Positions 10,212 to 19,604 are shown, counted from the stretch's first letter. The stretch is DNA of 64,000 nt from Sphingomonadales bacterium UBA6157 (GCA_002423025.1 DIUN01000023.1:41787-105786), one strand, 5' to 3'. The notes: generated by a model from the letters alone, not told the origin. Translations and numbers: made by a program.

Positions 10212-10871
10212 TCAGCCTCGCAGGGCGGCGATGTTGGCTGCGTACTGCGCCGGCCCGCCGCGGAAGGTGGCGGTGCCGGCCACCAGCACATCGGCTCCGG
10301 CGCTGATGGCGCGCGGCGCGGTGAGCGGATCGATGCCGCCATCCACCTGCAGGTCGATGGTCTTGCCGGTCTTGTCGATCGCCTTGCGCAGCGCCTCGAT
10401 CTTGCGGAGCTGGCTCTCGATGAAGCTCTGCCCGCCAAAGCCGGGGTTGACGCTCATCACCAGCACGAGATCGACATCCTCCAGCACATAATCGAGCATC
10501 TTGGCGGGCGTCGCGGGGTTGAGCGAAACGCCGGCCTTCTTGCCGAGCGCCTTGATGCGCTGGATCGAGCGGTGGAGATGCGGCCCGGACTCGGGGTGCA
10601 CGGTCAGGATATCGGCCCCGGCCTCGGCAAAGGCATCCAGATAGGGGTCCGCCGGCGAGATCATCAGGTGCACGTCCATGATGAGGCTGGTGTGTGGGCG
10701 CAGCGCCTTCACCACCATCGGTCCGATGGTGATGTTGGGCACGAAATGCCCGTCCATCACATCGACATGGACATAATCCGCCCCGGCCGCCTCGATGGCG
10801 CGGACTTCCTCACCCAACCGGGCAAAATCCGCCGAGAGGATCGACGGGGCGATGCGAACAGGTCCCTGCAT
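10212..10871 (-). CDS. rpe: Ribulose-phosphate 3-epimerase
   Basis: Rpe interconverts D-ribulose 5-phosphate and D-xylulose 5-phosphate in the pentose phosphate pathway. The 219-residue TIM barrel is full length. It has the opening [13 protein letters not shown], the metal-site segments [13 protein letters not shown] and [13 protein letters not shown] for phosphate binding and LQVDGGI with the catalytic Asp. It is the first gene of the minus-strand run rpe-heparinase-purH and is divergent from the HPP gene. Confidence 0.97.
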   Translation of the reverse strand: MQGPVRIAPSILSADFARLGEEVRAIEAAGADYVHVDVMDGHFVPNITIGPMVVKALRPHTSLIMDVHLMISPADPYLDAFAEAGADILTVHPESGPHLHRSIQRIKALGKKAGVSLNPATPAKMLDYVLEDVDLVLVMSVNPGFGGQSFIESQLRKIEALRKAIDKTGKTIDLQVDGGIDPLTAPRAISAGADVLVAGTATFRGGPAQYAANIAALRG

Positions 10872-11020
10872 GGCTTGGCTCTAGCAGCGTGCGGGGCCGG
10901 GGGGTAGGGGGCTGTGCGCCATTGCGAGCCGAACCGCCGACCAAAGCCATTTTGCAGGGTTGCGAGCCTTCGCCAGCGGTTTATGAGGCAAAACATGTCC
11001 ACCGCGCCCGAAAGCAGACG

Positions 11021-11713
11021 ATGAATCGCCTGAAAACGCGCGGAATGAGGCTGTTTCAGCCAATTCTGGCCGGTGCCAGCCTGAAGGACAGGCTCATCGC
11101 GGCGCTTGGCGCGCTGCTGGGAATCGCCTTTGCCGCCATCCTCTGCACGCTGCTGGCGCCGCCCGGCGCCGGCGTCCTGCTGCTTGTCGGGCCGATGGGC
11201 GCCTCGGCGGTGCTGCTGTTCGTGGTGCCTGCCAGCCCGCTCTCCCAGCCCTGGCCGGTGCTGGGCGGCAATGTGGTTTCCACGCTTGTTGGCGTGGCGG
11301 CGGCAACGCTGGTGCCGCAGCCTGCGCTGGCCGCCGGGCTTGCGGTTGGCGGCGCGATCCTCGCCATGTCCCTGCTGCGCTGCCTGCATCCGCCCGGCGG
11401 TGCCTCGGCGCTGGTGGTGGTGCTGGGCGGCCCGACGGCGCTTTCCGCCGGCTATGGCCAGGCGCTGGTGCCGGTGGGGCTGAACGCGCTGGCGCTGCTG
11501 GCGGCGGCCTGGCTGTTTCACCGCGTGTCGGGCCATGCCTATCCGCACCGCCCGGCCGCCCCGCTGCCATGGCGCCCCGGCCTGCACCGCACCGATATCG
11601 ATCTCGCGCTGGCCGACCTTGGCGAAACCTTCGATATTGCCCCCGAGGATCTCGACCTGCTGCTGCAGCGCGCCGAGCACCACGCTGCCATCCGGGCAAA
11701 GCCCCAGCCCTGA
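11021..11713 (+). CDS. HPP-family integral membrane protein
   Basis: The 230-residue protein is dominated by hydrophobic helices and carries the HPP family core: GPMGASAVLLFVVPASPLSQ followed by a Gly/Asn turn, and the namesake LHPPGGASAL. Many HPP proteins carry C-terminal CBS domains; this one has only a ~50-residue hydrophilic tail. Some family members have been linked to nitrite transport in chloroplasts and cyanobacteria, but function here is unassigned. I chose the ATG at 11021, near the first membrane segment. Together with the next gene it interrupts the usual rpe-rsmB neighbourhood. Confidence 0.85.
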   Translation: MNRLKTRGMRLFQPILAGASLKDRLIAALGALLGIAFAAILCTLLAPPGAGVLLLVGPMGASAVLLFVVPASPLSQPWPVLGGNVVSTLVGVAAATLVPQPALAAGLAVGGAILAMSLLRCLHPPGGASALVVVLGGPTALSAGYGQALVPVGLNALALLAAAWLFHRVSGHAYPHRPAAPLPWRPGLHRTDIDLALADLGETFDIAPEDLDLLLQRAEHHAAIRAKPQP

Positions 11714-11824
11714 CCGGCCCGCACCTATGGCATGCACAAGTTTTCCTGTTGCCCCTGCGGCATGACAGCCGCGGCACCGAGCGTGTATCGAAAGCCTTCC
11801 TGAGCCATAGGAGATTGCGCCTCA

Positions 11825-12595
11825 GTGCCGGACCTCGCGACGCTCGACCTCATGGCGGTGCTGCCATATGTGCTCGTCGGCTTTGCTGCGCAGCTCGTCG
11901 ATGGCGCGCTTGGCATGGCCTTTGGCGTCATCTCAAGCACGCTGCTGGTCTCCGTGCTTGGCGTTGCCCCGGCGCAAGCTTCGGCCGGCGTGCACCTGGC
12001 GGAAATCTTCACCACCGGCGCATCGGGTGCCAGCCATGCCTTTTTCCGCAATATCGATTGGAAGCTGTTCCTGCGCATCGTCGTGCCCGGCGTCATCGGC
12101 GGGGTGAGCGGTGTCTATGTGCTCACCAGCATCCATGCGGAAGATGCCCGGCCGTTCGTGATGGCCTATCTCGCTTCCATCGGGCTCCTGCTGCTCTATC
12201 GCGCCTGGCGCTTTCCCACCCCGCGCTTCGGTGATCCGCGCGTCGTGGCGCCGCTCGGGCTTGTCGGCGGCTTTCTCGATGCGTCCGGCGGCGGCGGCTG
12301 GGGGCCGGTCGTCACCTCCAACCTGCTGCTGCAGGGGACCGAGCCGCGCAAGACCATCGGCACGGTGAGCGCCTCGGAATTCGTGCTGACGCTCAGCATC
12401 TCGGCGGCGTTCATCGTCCAGCTCGGCTTCGCGGCCTTTACGGTGGCGACGCTCGGCCTGCTGGTCGGCGGTGTCATCGCAGCGCCGCTCGGCGCGTTCG
12501 TGGCGCACCGCATCTCGCCGCGCCCGCTGCTGATGATCGTCGGCGCGGTGCTGACGCTCACCAGCGGCTTCAGCATCTGGCGGGCGCTCCTCTAA
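11825..12595 (+). CDS. TauE/SafE-family sulfite/anion exporter
   Basis: This 256-residue polytopic membrane protein has the two related hydrophobic halves of the TauE/SafE (DUF81) family. The first repeat opens with FAAQLVDGALGMAFG and the second with GLVGGFLDASGGGGWGP. Family members move sulfite, sulfoacetate or other organic anions across the inner membrane; the substrate cannot be told here. The start is GTG at 11825 with AGGAG 11 bases upstream. No sulfur-metabolism gene is adjacent. It is followed at once by a palindromic repeat mosaic. Confidence 0.88.
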   Translation: MPDLATLDLMAVLPYVLVGFAAQLVDGALGMAFGVISSTLLVSVLGVAPAQASAGVHLAEIFTTGASGASHAFFRNIDWKLFLRIVVPGVIGGVSGVYVLTSIHAEDARPFVMAYLASIGLLLLYRAWRFPTPRFGDPRVVAPLGLVGGFLDASGGGGWGPVVTSNLLLQGTEPRKTIGTVSASEFVLTLSISAAFIVQLGFAAFTVATLGLLVGGVIAAPLGAFVAHRISPRPLLMIVGAVLTLTSGFSIWRALL

Positions 12596-12598
12596 CCC

Positions 12599-12890
12599 GC
12601 CTCTCCCGCTTGCGGGAGAGGCGAGAGAAGCGCCGCTTGGCGCGGCCCGGGTGAGGGTGTTTCTTCCTGCGAGGTTGGGCACACCCTCACCCGCCGCGCT
12701 GGCGCGCGAGTCGCCTCTCCCGCAAGCGGGAGAGGGGTTTGGCACGTCGAGTTTCATCCCCCCGGCACGCACGTTTCTCTACCCCCCTCTCCCGCTTGCG
12801 GGAGAGGCGAGAGACGCGCCGCTTTGGCGCGGCCCGGGTGAGGGTGTTCTTTCCTGCTAGGCCAGGCACACCGTCACCCGCCGCACTGGC
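12599..12890. repeat. Mosaic of palindromic (REP/BIME-like) repeats
   Basis: Three copies of the palindrome CCTCTCCCGC-(TT or AA)-GCGGGAGAGG lie at 12600-12621, 12714-12735 and 12786-12807. They alternate with copies of a second block, GGTGAGGGTGT or its inverse ACACCCTCACC, at 12648-12660, 12681-12693, 12834-12845 and about 12868-12880. The first copy and the inverted second copy form a ~135-base compound inverted repeat; the third copy begins a further, decayed unit (ACACCGTCACC). This is typical non-coding intergenic repeat DNA of GC-rich proteobacteria; open frames across it encoding SPLPQAGEG-like peptides are spurious. It lies between convergent TauE/SafE and rsmB genes and may also act as a transcription end. 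Confidence 0.9.
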
Positions 12891-14162
12891 TCAGCCCAGC
12901 TTCTTGAACCGCGCGATGAAAAAGCCGTCCATCCCGCCTTCGGCTTCCAGCATCCCCGGCAGCGTCCGCAGCCAGCCTTCGCCTGTCGGCGCCAGGCCGA
13001 GCGGCACTTCGCCCGGCTCGAACGGCGCGCGCGGCAGCGTGGCGATGATCCGCTCGGCAATGCGCTCGCCCTCGCGCTGGTCGAGCGAGCAGGTGGCATA
13101 AACGAGTGTACCGCCGGGCTTGAGCCAGGCCGAGGCCCGGCGCAGCAACGCCGCCTGCAGCATGGTGAGCGGCGCGATATCGCGGCTGCCCTTCAGGTGC
13201 AGCACATCGGGATGGCGGCGGAAGATGCCGGTGGCCGAGCACGGCGCGTCGAGCAGGATGCGATCATAAAGCGTCCCCGGCTCCCAGCGCAGCGCGTCCC
13301 CCACCGCGATCGTCGCGGTGAGCCCGGTGCGGGCGAGGTTCTCGCGCACCCGGTCGAGCCTTGGCTCGGCCACGTCCACGGCGGTCACATCACAGCCGAG
13401 CGCGGCGAGCTGCAGCGTCTTGCCGCCGGGCGCGGCGCAGAGGTCGAGAATTTTCTCCCCCGGCTGGGCGCCCATCAGGCGCACCGGCAGCGAGGCGGCA
13501 AGATCCTGCACCCACCAGGCGCCCTCGGCAAAGCCGGGCCACTCGGTGAGCGCGCCGCCCAGCGCCTTCTGGCGTGGCACGCGGACATGGCCGGGCAGCA
13601 GGCTGATGCCGCCCAGCGCTTCGGCCCAGCGCGCGGTTTCCGCAGGGTCGCGCAGCGTCAGGTCGGTCGCCGGCTCATCGGCGAGCGAGCGGGCGGCGGC
13701 TTCGGCCACCTCCGGCCCCCATTCCATCGCCCAGCGGATGGCGAACAGGTCTGGCAGATGCGGGGTTTCGGGCAGGCTGGCGTTGCCGCGCATCAGGTTG
13801 CCGAGCACGCCATGCACCAGCCGGCGCGGCCCGCCTTCCACCAGCGGCAGCGCCGTGGCGACAGCGGCGTGCTGCGGTGTGCCGAGCTTGAGCCAGCCGG
13901 CCAGCGCGATGCGCAGCACCATGCGGGCGCGGGCATCCTCCGGCAGCGGCTTGGGGGTGGCGCTGTCGATCAGCGCATCAAGGTCTGCCAGCCAGCGCAG
14001 CACGGTGGAGGCGAGATGGCGGGCCAGCGCCCGGTCATTGCCCATGGCGATGCCATCGAGGGCATTTTCCAGCGCCAGCTCAAGTGGCGTGCCGCGGCCG
14101 AGCACGGCCATCAGCAGCCGCAGCGCACCGCGCCGTGCCGGCACACCGGCGGTGGCCTGCAC
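12891..14162 (-). CDS. rsmB: 16S rRNA m5C967 methyltransferase, RsmB/NOL1-NOP2-sun family
   Basis: The 423-residue protein has an N-terminal NusB-like RNA-binding domain (~1-130) and a C-terminal AdoMet-dependent methyltransferase domain. The AdoMet motif is ILDLCAAPGGKT. The two family cysteines are present: PCSATGIFRRHPD and the catalytic YATCSLDQREGE. I chose GTG 14162, with AAGGA 7 bases upstream, because a start at 14282 would overlap the upstream SDR gene by almost 90 bases. The enzyme modifies a conserved cytosine in 16S rRNA. The gene is last in the minus-strand run and ends at the repeat mosaic. Confidence 0.93.
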   Translation of the reverse strand: MQATAGVPARRGALRLLMAVLGRGTPLELALENALDGIAMGNDRALARHLASTVLRWLADLDALIDSATPKPLPEDARARMVLRIALAGWLKLGTPQHAAVATALPLVEGGPRRLVHGVLGNLMRGNASLPETPHLPDLFAIRWAMEWGPEVAEAAARSLADEPATDLTLRDPAETARWAEALGGISLLPGHVRVPRQKALGGALTEWPGFAEGAWWVQDLAASLPVRLMGAQPGEKILDLCAAPGGKTLQLAALGCDVTAVDVAEPRLDRVRENLARTGLTATIAVGDALRWEPGTLYDRILLDAPCSATGIFRRHPDVLHLKGSRDIAPLTMLQAALLRRASAWLKPGGTLVYATCSLDQREGERIAERIIATLPRAPFEPGEVPLGLAPTGEGWLRTLPGMLEAEGGMDGFFIARFKKLG

Positions 14163-14193
14163 AGGCTTTTCCTTCTGCAGCCGAGGTTCGAAA

Positions 14194-15021
14194 CTAGCGA
14201 TTTTTGCCTCCCAGGACTCCGCTGAGCCGCGACCAGTAGGTGACGGGGAACAGGCGGGTGATGATATCGATGAACTTGGCATCCGCGCCGATCAGGATGC
14301 GGTGCTGGCGGCGCTCCATGCCGGCGATGATGATGTTTGCGGCCTGCTCGGGCGTGGTCTTGGCGGCCTTTTCGAACTCGGCGTCAAAGTCCACATCGGT
14401 AGGCGTGCCGGGCATCGCCGCGATGCGCTTGGAGTTTTTCGCCACACTGGTCTTTACGCCGCCGGGGTGGACACGGGTGACGCAGATCTGCGGATCGGTG
14501 ACAGCCAGCTCCAGGTGCAGCGCCTCGGTGAGGCCGCGCACGGCATATTTGGAGGCGTTGTAGGCGCTCTGCGTCGGGTAGCCCATCATGCCGAACACCG
14601 ATGAGATGTTGACCAGCCAGGCCTTGTCGCTCTTCTTGAGGTGCGGGAGCGCGGCGCGGCAGCCCTCCACCACGCCGGTGAAGTTCACGTCCATCACCCG
14701 GTTGAAATCCTCGCGCGGGCAATCCGCGAACGGCGCCACCACGCTCAGCCCGGCGTTGTTGATGATGCCATCGAGCCGGCCGAACTCCGCTGCCGCGCCA
14801 TCCACCCAGCGGAACAGCGCATCGGTGTCCGTCACATCGAGCACGGTGGTGCTGGCCGGGCGATTGCCGAGCAGGCGCTTGGTTTCGGCAAGGCCCGCGG
14901 CATCCCGGTCTGCCAGGGCCAGCGTGGCGCCCTTGGCGGCCAGCGCCAGCGCCAGCGCCCGCCCGATGCCGCTGCCGGCGCCGGTCAGCGCGATCACCCG
15001 TGTCTCGAAACTCTCGGCCAT
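14194..15021 (-). CDS. Short-chain dehydrogenase/reductase
   Basis: This is a classical SDR of 275 residues with the NAD(P)-binding TGAGSGIG at ~14-21, the structural NNAG motif (IINNAGLSVV), and the catalytic Ser and YxxxK (YNASK). The Asp after the second strand (LADRDAAG) favours NAD over NADP. The C-terminal third is a variable substrate-binding region followed by a basic, hydrophobic end that could touch the membrane. Substrate unknown. It sits 31 bases upstream of rsmB on the same strand. Confidence 0.9.
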   Translation of the reverse strand: MAESFETRVIALTGAGSGIGRALALALAAKGATLALADRDAAGLAETKRLLGNRPASTTVLDVTDTDALFRWVDGAAAEFGRLDGIINNAGLSVVAPFADCPREDFNRVMDVNFTGVVEGCRAALPHLKKSDKAWLVNISSVFGMMGYPTQSAYNASKYAVRGLTEALHLELAVTDPQICVTRVHPGGVKTSVAKNSKRIAAMPGTPTDVDFDAEFEKAAKTTPEQAANIIIAGMERRQHRILIGADAKFIDIITRLFPVTYWSRLSGVLGGKNR

Positions 15022-15100
15022 ATCGCCGCTGCCCCTTTTCTGCGGCGCTTGCTGCGCCTAACTCCCCCCTAGACGAGCCTTGCCGAAATCGGAAACCCGC

Positions 15101-15271
15101 ATGACTGACGAAACCAAGCCGGAAACGACGCCCGATGTGCCGGAAGCGGCGCCCAAGCCCGTGGCGGCCCCTGATGCTGTATCACCGCCGCCAGAAGTCG
15201 GTGGCCGCGGCGGGCCGGACCCGGTGCGCTATGGTGATTGGGAAAAGGGCGGAATCGCCGTCGATTTCTAG
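15101..15271 (+). CDS. DUF1674 protein, SdhAF4-like succinate dehydrogenase assembly factor
   Basis: This is a 56-residue protein with an acidic, Pro/Ala-rich N-terminal half. Its C-terminal signature (GGRGGPDPVRYGDWEKGG, ending VDF) defines DUF1674. Eukaryotic members (SdhAF4) help assemble the flavinated SdhA subunit of complex II, and bacterial ones are thought to do the same. I used ATG 15101 with GGAA upstream instead of a TTG at 15080. In related bacteria the gene commonly sits next to rsmB; here an SDR has come between them. No sdh genes are in the window. Confidence 0.85.
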   Translation: MTDETKPETTPDVPEAAPKPVAAPDAVSPPPEVGGRGGPDPVRYGDWEKGGIAVDF

Positions 15272-15279
15272 GCTGTGAC

Positions 15280-15294
15280 GCGGGGCTGCCCCGC
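15280..15294. terminator. GC hairpin between DUF1674 gene and gpsA
   Basis: GCGGGG (15280-15285) pairs with CCCCGC (15289-15294) across a 3-base loop, between two convergent genes whose stops lie within 10 bases of the stem on the left and at 15296 on the right. It is a likely shared terminator, without a clear T-run. Confidence 0.45.
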
Positions 15295-15295
15295 T

Positions 15296-16264
15296 TCACT
15301 CCGCCTTCAGCGGCCGCGCCAGCAGCGCCGCCACCGTCTCGCCCACCGGTGCGCCGTCCAGCATGGCGGCAACGGCGCGGGTGATCGGCATGTCCACGCC
15401 GGCTGCTTCCGCCGCCGCCAGCAGCACCGGCGCCGTGCTGGCGCCTTCCGCCACGGTGCGGGCGTCGCGCAGCAGCTCGGCGGCCGTCCTGCCTTGGCCC
15501 AGACCCATGCCGAGCGTGAAATTGCGGCTGCTCGCCGAGGAGCATGTGAGCACCAGGTCTCCCAGCCCGGACAGGCCGGCTAGCGTTTCCGCCCGGGCGC
15601 CCTTGGCGACGCCAAAGCGGGTCATCTCGGCAAAGCCGCGCGCGATCAGCGCGGCGCGGGCGTTCAGCCCAAGGCCGGCGCCTTCCACCACGCCGCAGGC
15701 GATGGCCAGCACGTTTTTCACCGCGCCGCCGATCTCGGCGCCGGTGACGTCGTCAGAGAGATAGGGCCGGAACAGCGGCCGGGCGAGGCGCTGCACCAGT
15801 TGCTCGCCCAGCGCCGCATCGGCGCAGGCCAGCGTCACGGCGGTGGGCAGGCCGCGCGCCACTTCCCCGGCAAAGGTCGGCCCGGAGAGCACGGCGAGCG
15901 GGCAGCCGGGCGCCACATCCGCCACCACATCGGCCATCAGCTTGAGCGTGCCGGCCTCGATGCCCTTGGCGCAGAGCACCAGCGCCGGCTGGCCGGACAG
16001 GTCTGCCGCCGCCAGCACCGGGCGCAGATGCTGGGCCGGGGCCACCACCAGCCACAGGTCTGCCGCGCGCAGGTCCGCCAGGGTGCCTGTGGCCGATATG
16101 CGTGGGGAGAGCGCCACGCCGGGCAGGAAACCGCTGTTGGCGTGCGCGCTGTTGATCTCGGCGACGACGTCGGGCTCGCGCGCCCAGAGCAGCACATCCT
16201 CGCGCGCCGCCATCACCTGCGCCAGCGCCGTGCCCCAGGCGCCGCCGCCGATGACTCCGATCAT
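15296..16264 (-). CDS. gpsA: Glycerol-3-phosphate dehydrogenase [NAD(P)+]
   Basis: GpsA reduces dihydroxyacetone phosphate to sn-glycerol 3-phosphate for phospholipid synthesis, so it supplies PlsY, which is also encoded in this window. The 322-residue protein starts with the Rossmann motif [12 protein letters not shown] and has the catalytic-domain segment [12 protein letters not shown] and the [11 protein letters not shown] region. ATG 16264 has AGGAG 7 bases upstream. The start overlaps the tsaD stop by 4 bases (ATGA), showing translational coupling. Confidence 0.96.
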   Translation of the reverse strand: MIGVIGGGAWGTALAQVMAAREDVLLWAREPDVVAEINSAHANSGFLPGVALSPRISATGTLADLRAADLWLVVAPAQHLRPVLAAADLSGQPALVLCAKGIEAGTLKLMADVVADVAPGCPLAVLSGPTFAGEVARGLPTAVTLACADAALGEQLVQRLARPLFRPYLSDDVTGAEIGGAVKNVLAIACGVVEGAGLGLNARAALIARGFAEMTRFGVAKGARAETLAGLSGLGDLVLTCSSASSRNFTLGMGLGQGRTAAELLRDARTVAEGASTAPVLLAAAEAAGVDMPITRAVAAMLDGAPVGETVAALLARPLKAE

Positions 16265-17316
16265 GCCCTTACTCCTGCGCCGCGCACGGCTTCCGCGCCC
16301 GGGTCCAGCGGCCAGCGTGGCCGGGCCGGGGCATCGAGCGTATCGGTGAGGCCCAGCGCCAGCCGCTCGGCGCCGGCCCAGGCGATCATCGCGGCATTGT
16401 CCGTGCACAGCCAGAGCGGCGGCGCGACAAAGCCGAGCCCGGCGCGCTCCGCCACGGCGGCCAGCGCCGCGCGGATATGCTGGTTGGAGGCGACGCCGCC
16501 GGCCACCACCAGCGCAGTCGCCTGCGGAAAGGTGGTGATGGCCTTTCTGGTGCGATCGACAAGGCAATCGGTCGCCGCGGCCTGGAAGCCGGCGGCCAGA
16601 TCCTGCCGCGCCTCGGCCGAATCGGGCGAGCCCAGCGCCTGCCACTGGCGCAAGACCGCCGATTTCAGCCCGGCGAAGGAAAAATGCGGCTCCTCCGAGC
16701 CTAGCAACGGCCGTGGCAGCGCAAAGCGCCGGGCATCGCCCAGCCTGGCCGCGCGCTCCACCGCCGGGCCACCGGGAAAGCCCAGCCCGAGGATTTTCGC
16801 GGTCTTGTCGAACGCCTCGCCGATGGCGTCATCGATGGTCGTCGCCAGCCGCCGGTAGCGGCCGACGCCCTCCACGCCGAGCAGCTGGCAATGCCCGCCC
16901 GAGACGAGCAGCAGCAGATAGGGAAATTCCAGCGTCGCATCCGCCAGCCGCGGCGAGAGCGCATGGCCCTCCAGATGGTTGATCGCCAGCAGCGGCTTGC
17001 CGGCGGCAAAGGCCAGCGCCTTGCCGGTCACCAGCCCCACCATCACCCCGCCGATCAGCCCCGGCCCGGCAGTGGCGGCGATGGCATCGATATCGGCCAG
17101 CGTCACCCCGGCTTCGGCCAGCACCTCTGCCACCATCGGCGTGAGCCGCTCGGCATGGGCGCGGGCGGCCAGTTCGGGCACCACGCCGCCAAACGGCTTG
17201 TGCTGCTCATCCTGGCTGGCGATGCGCTGCGCCACGATGGTCCTGTCCCCGCGCACCAGCGCCACGGCGGTTTCATCGCAGGAGGATTCGAGTCCGAGGA
17301 TCAGGCTGGTGGTCAC
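16261..17316 (-). CDS. tsaD: tRNA N6-adenosine threonylcarbamoyltransferase
   Basis: TsaD transfers the threonylcarbamoyl group to A37 of ANN-decoding tRNAs (t6A), working with TsaB and TsaE in the cytoplasm. The 351-residue protein has the ASKHA-fold opening [15 protein letters not shown], the metal-binding [10 protein letters not shown] and the nucleotide-binding [11 protein letters not shown] chose GTG 17316, immediately before the conserved N-terminus; an ATG at 17352 would add twelve atypical residues. It is co-transcribed with gpsA. Confidence 0.95.
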   Translation of the reverse strand: MTTSLILGLESSCDETAVALVRGDRTIVAQRIASQDEQHKPFGGVVPELAARAHAERLTPMVAEVLAEAGVTLADIDAIAATAGPGLIGGVMVGLVTGKALAFAAGKPLLAINHLEGHALSPRLADATLEFPYLLLLVSGGHCQLLGVEGVGRYRRLATTIDDAIGEAFDKTAKILGLGFPGGPAVERAARLGDARRFALPRPLLGSEEPHFSFAGLKSAVLRQWQALGSPDSAEARQDLAAGFQAAATDCLVDRTRKAITTFPQATALVVAGGVASNQHIRAALAAVAERAGLGFVAPPLWLCTDNAAMIAWAGAERLALGLTDTLDAPARPRWPLDPGAEAVRGAGVRA

Positions 17317-17355
17317 GCGCTTCCCATATAGGGCCACCGCGCGCTGGTCCAATGC

Positions 17356-18720
17356 TCAGCCCCAGCGCGAGCGGCGCACCGCCACCACCGAGGCCAGGCC
17401 ATAGGCCAGCATGCCCAGCCCGAGCAGCCCGAACAGCGCCCAGATGGGGGCGGAGATGCTGGCCAGCCAGAAGCCGCCAAGCGCCACCACCACCAGCCGC
17501 AGCGTGCCGGCGAGCACGATGCCGCCCACACGCCCGGCTGCCATCGAGGAGAAGAACAGGCTCATGCCGAAGCCGAAAAAGCCGAAGCCCGGCCCGGCCC
17601 AGCGGAAATACAGCCCGGCCGCCGCCAGCGTATCGGCATCATCGGTGAACATTCGCGCCCACAGCTCCGGCGCCAGCGCCAGCCCGATGCCGACCAGCCC
17701 GAGCATGCCCCCGGCCAGCGCCGCCGCCATCCAGGCCGCCCGCCGCGCCCGCGCCACCATGCCAGCGCCCACGGCATTGCCGACCAGCGGCACCGAGGCC
17801 ACGCCGATGGCAAAGGCCAGCGGGTTGAGCAGGAACTCCAGCCGCGTGCCGATGCCATAGCCGGCCAGCGCCGTGGGGCCGAAGCCCGCCACCAGCCGGT
17901 TGACGATGACGATGGTGAGCACCGTCTGCAGCGGCGAGACACAGGCCATGGCGCCCACCTTGAGGATATCGGTGAACAGCTTGCCGCTCAGCGGCGTGGT
18001 GGCAGGGGAGAGCCGCACCGCCGCCCGCCCCGAGCGCAGATAGAAGAACAGGAACAGCGCCCCGCACGCCGGTGCCACCACTTGCCCGGCCGCAACGCCC
18101 GGCATGCCGAACTGCGGCACCGGCCCCAGCCCCAGCCCGAGCACGCCGCCCACCACCACCTGCATGGCCGAGATGACGAAGATGGTGGCCGAAGGCACCC
18201 GCATGTTGCCGGCGCCGCGCAGTACGGCGCCGAGCAGGTTGGTCAGCCACACGCCCGCAGAGCCGAGGAACGCCACGCTGGCAAAGGCCGTCGCCTGGCG
18301 CAGCGCCGCGCCCTCGCCGCCGATGAGGCGGAACAGCGCCGGGCCGAACACCAGCATGGTGAGCGTCACGGTGAGGCCGGCGGCCAGGCCGATCCACAGC
18401 GCGTGCGTCGCCAGCGCATCGGCGCGCGCCTTGTCCCCGGCGCCCAGCGCCCGGCTGATCGCGGAGGACACGCCGCCGCCCATCGCCCCGGCGGAGAGCA
18501 TCATCTGCAGCATGATGATGGGAAACACGATCGCCATGCCCGCCAGCGCCGGCACGCCGAGCCGCCCGACATAGGCCGTCTCGGCGATCGCCGCGATCGA
18601 ACCCATCGTCATCGCGCCGATGTTGGGCAGGGCAAAGCGCACCAGTTGCGGCAGGATCGGCCCGGTCAGCAGCGGGTTGGCAAGCTGCGGGTCGGCGCTG
18701 GGAGCCGCTGTCTTGCTCAT
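17356..18720 (-). CDS. MATE-family multidrug/cation antiporter
   Basis: The protein has 454 residues with about twelve hydrophobic helices in two related halves, as in MatE/NorM proteins. The first half has FALPNIGAMTMGSIAAIAET and the second PLVGNAVGAGMVARARR. Such proteins export organic cations, flavonoids or other toxic compounds using a sodium or proton gradient; the substrate is unknown here. ATG 18720 was preferred over a TTG at 18744. The stop lies 39 bases upstream of tsaD on the same strand, so read-through is possible, although the gene belongs to an accessory block. Confidence 0.9.
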   Translation of the reverse strand: MSKTAAPSADPQLANPLLTGPILPQLVRFALPNIGAMTMGSIAAIAETAYVGRLGVPALAGMAIVFPIIMLQMMLSAGAMGGGVSSAISRALGAGDKARADALATHALWIGLAAGLTVTLTMLVFGPALFRLIGGEGAALRQATAFASVAFLGSAGVWLTNLLGAVLRGAGNMRVPSATIFVISAMQVVVGGVLGLGLGPVPQFGMPGVAAGQVVAPACGALFLFFYLRSGRAAVRLSPATTPLSGKLFTDILKVGAMACVSPLQTVLTIVIVNRLVAGFGPTALAGYGIGTRLEFLLNPLAFAIGVASVPLVGNAVGAGMVARARRAAWMAAALAGGMLGLVGIGLALAPELWARMFTDDADTLAAAGLYFRWAGPGFGFFGFGMSLFFSSMAAGRVGGIVLAGTLRLVVVALGGFWLASISAPIWALFGLLGLGMLAYGLASVVAVRRSRWG

Positions 18721-18869
18721 GCTGGCCAAGGTGGGTGCTTCCAAAGGAAAGTATCGAGCCCACCATGGCTTGGCCTGCCGCGCGTGTCGATGTCCGCAAC
18801 GCCGCTATCCACCCACCGGCCCCAGCGGATTGTGCTTTTTGGGCCACACCGCCCAATTTCATCAAGCGT

Positions 18870-18883
18870 TTGCGCCAGATCAA
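18870..18883. promoter_or_regulatory. Candidate FNR/FixK-type box upstream of ompW
   Basis: TTGCGCCAGATCAA matches the FNR/FixK consensus TTGAT-N4-ATCAA at 8 of 10 specified positions and keeps the invariant TTG-N8-CAA. Its centre is about 64 bases before the OmpW ATG, in the 220-base divergent region with the MATE gene. OmpW is FNR-controlled in enterobacteria. No convincing -10 hexamer is visible at the matching distance. Confidence 0.45.
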
Positions 18884-18940
18884 AGTCGGCGGCCCGCGCC
18901 AGGCCCACAGCCGCCCTGTCACCCCAGCAGGAGCTATTCC

Positions 18941-19597
18941 ATGACCGTCATTCGCCCCATCATCGCCGCCGCGCTTGCCGCCGCCGCCCTCGCCAGCCCC
19001 GCCGCCGCCGCGCAGGGCGATGTGCTCATCCGCGTTCGCGCCATCCTCGTTGCCCCCAACGAGAGCGCCGGGCCGGTGCTGCCAACCTTTCCCACCGCCT
19101 CGGTGAATGTCGGCAACAGCGTCATGCCCGAGATCGATTTCACCTACATGATGACCAACAACATCGGTGCCGAGCTGATCGTGGCCACCACCAAGCACAG
19201 CATTACCGGCAATGGCGCGCTTGCGCCTGTCGGGAAGCTGGCCAGCACCTGGGTGCTGCCGCCGACGCTCACCCTGCAGTATCACTTCATGCCGGAAGCC
19301 AAGGTCCGCCCCTATCTCGGCGCCGGCATCAACTATTCGATCTTCTACTCGTCGAACGCCAGCGATGGCCTTGAGGGCGCCATCGGCGCCACCGGCGTCA
19401 AGCTGAAGGACAGCTTCGGCTATGCCGTGCAGGCCGGCGTCGATTTCGACATCACCGAGAAGGTCTTTCTCAACCTCGATGTGAAGTACATCGACATGAC
19501 GACCAAGGCGACGCTCACCACCGGCGCGCTGGTCAACACCGTCGATGTGAAGATCAACCCGATTGTCGCCGGCATCGGCATCGGCATGCGCTTCTGA
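18941..19597 (+). CDS. OmpW-family outer membrane beta-barrel protein
   Basis: The 218-residue precursor has a clear signal peptide ending in the Ala-rich ASPAAAAQG region (~residue 24). An eight-stranded barrel pattern typical of OmpW follows: IRVRAILVAPNE at the start, VLPPTLTLQYHF and RPYLGAGINYSIFYS in the middle, and a C-terminal aromatic residue (GIGMRF) for Bam recognition. OmpW forms a narrow hydrophobic channel in the outer membrane. AGGAG 8 bases upstream supports the ATG. It is transcribed divergently from the MATE gene and ends at a strong terminator. Confidence 0.92.
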   Translation: MTVIRPIIAAALAAAALASPAAAAQGDVLIRVRAILVAPNESAGPVLPTFPTASVNVGNSVMPEIDFTYMMTNNIGAELIVATTKHSITGNGALAPVGKLASTWVLPPTLTLQYHFMPEAKVRPYLGAGINYSIFYSSNASDGLEGAIGATGVKLKDSFGYAVQAGVDFDITEKVFLNLDVKYIDMTTKATLTTGALVNTVDVKINPIVAGIGIGMRF

Positions 19598-19604
19598 TGC
19601 GCCG

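Noticed and set aside
12651..13101. Short frames encoding SPLPQAGEG- and LSRLRERR-like peptides
   Set aside because: They are translations of the palindromic repeat mosaic and recur in many genomes as false genes.
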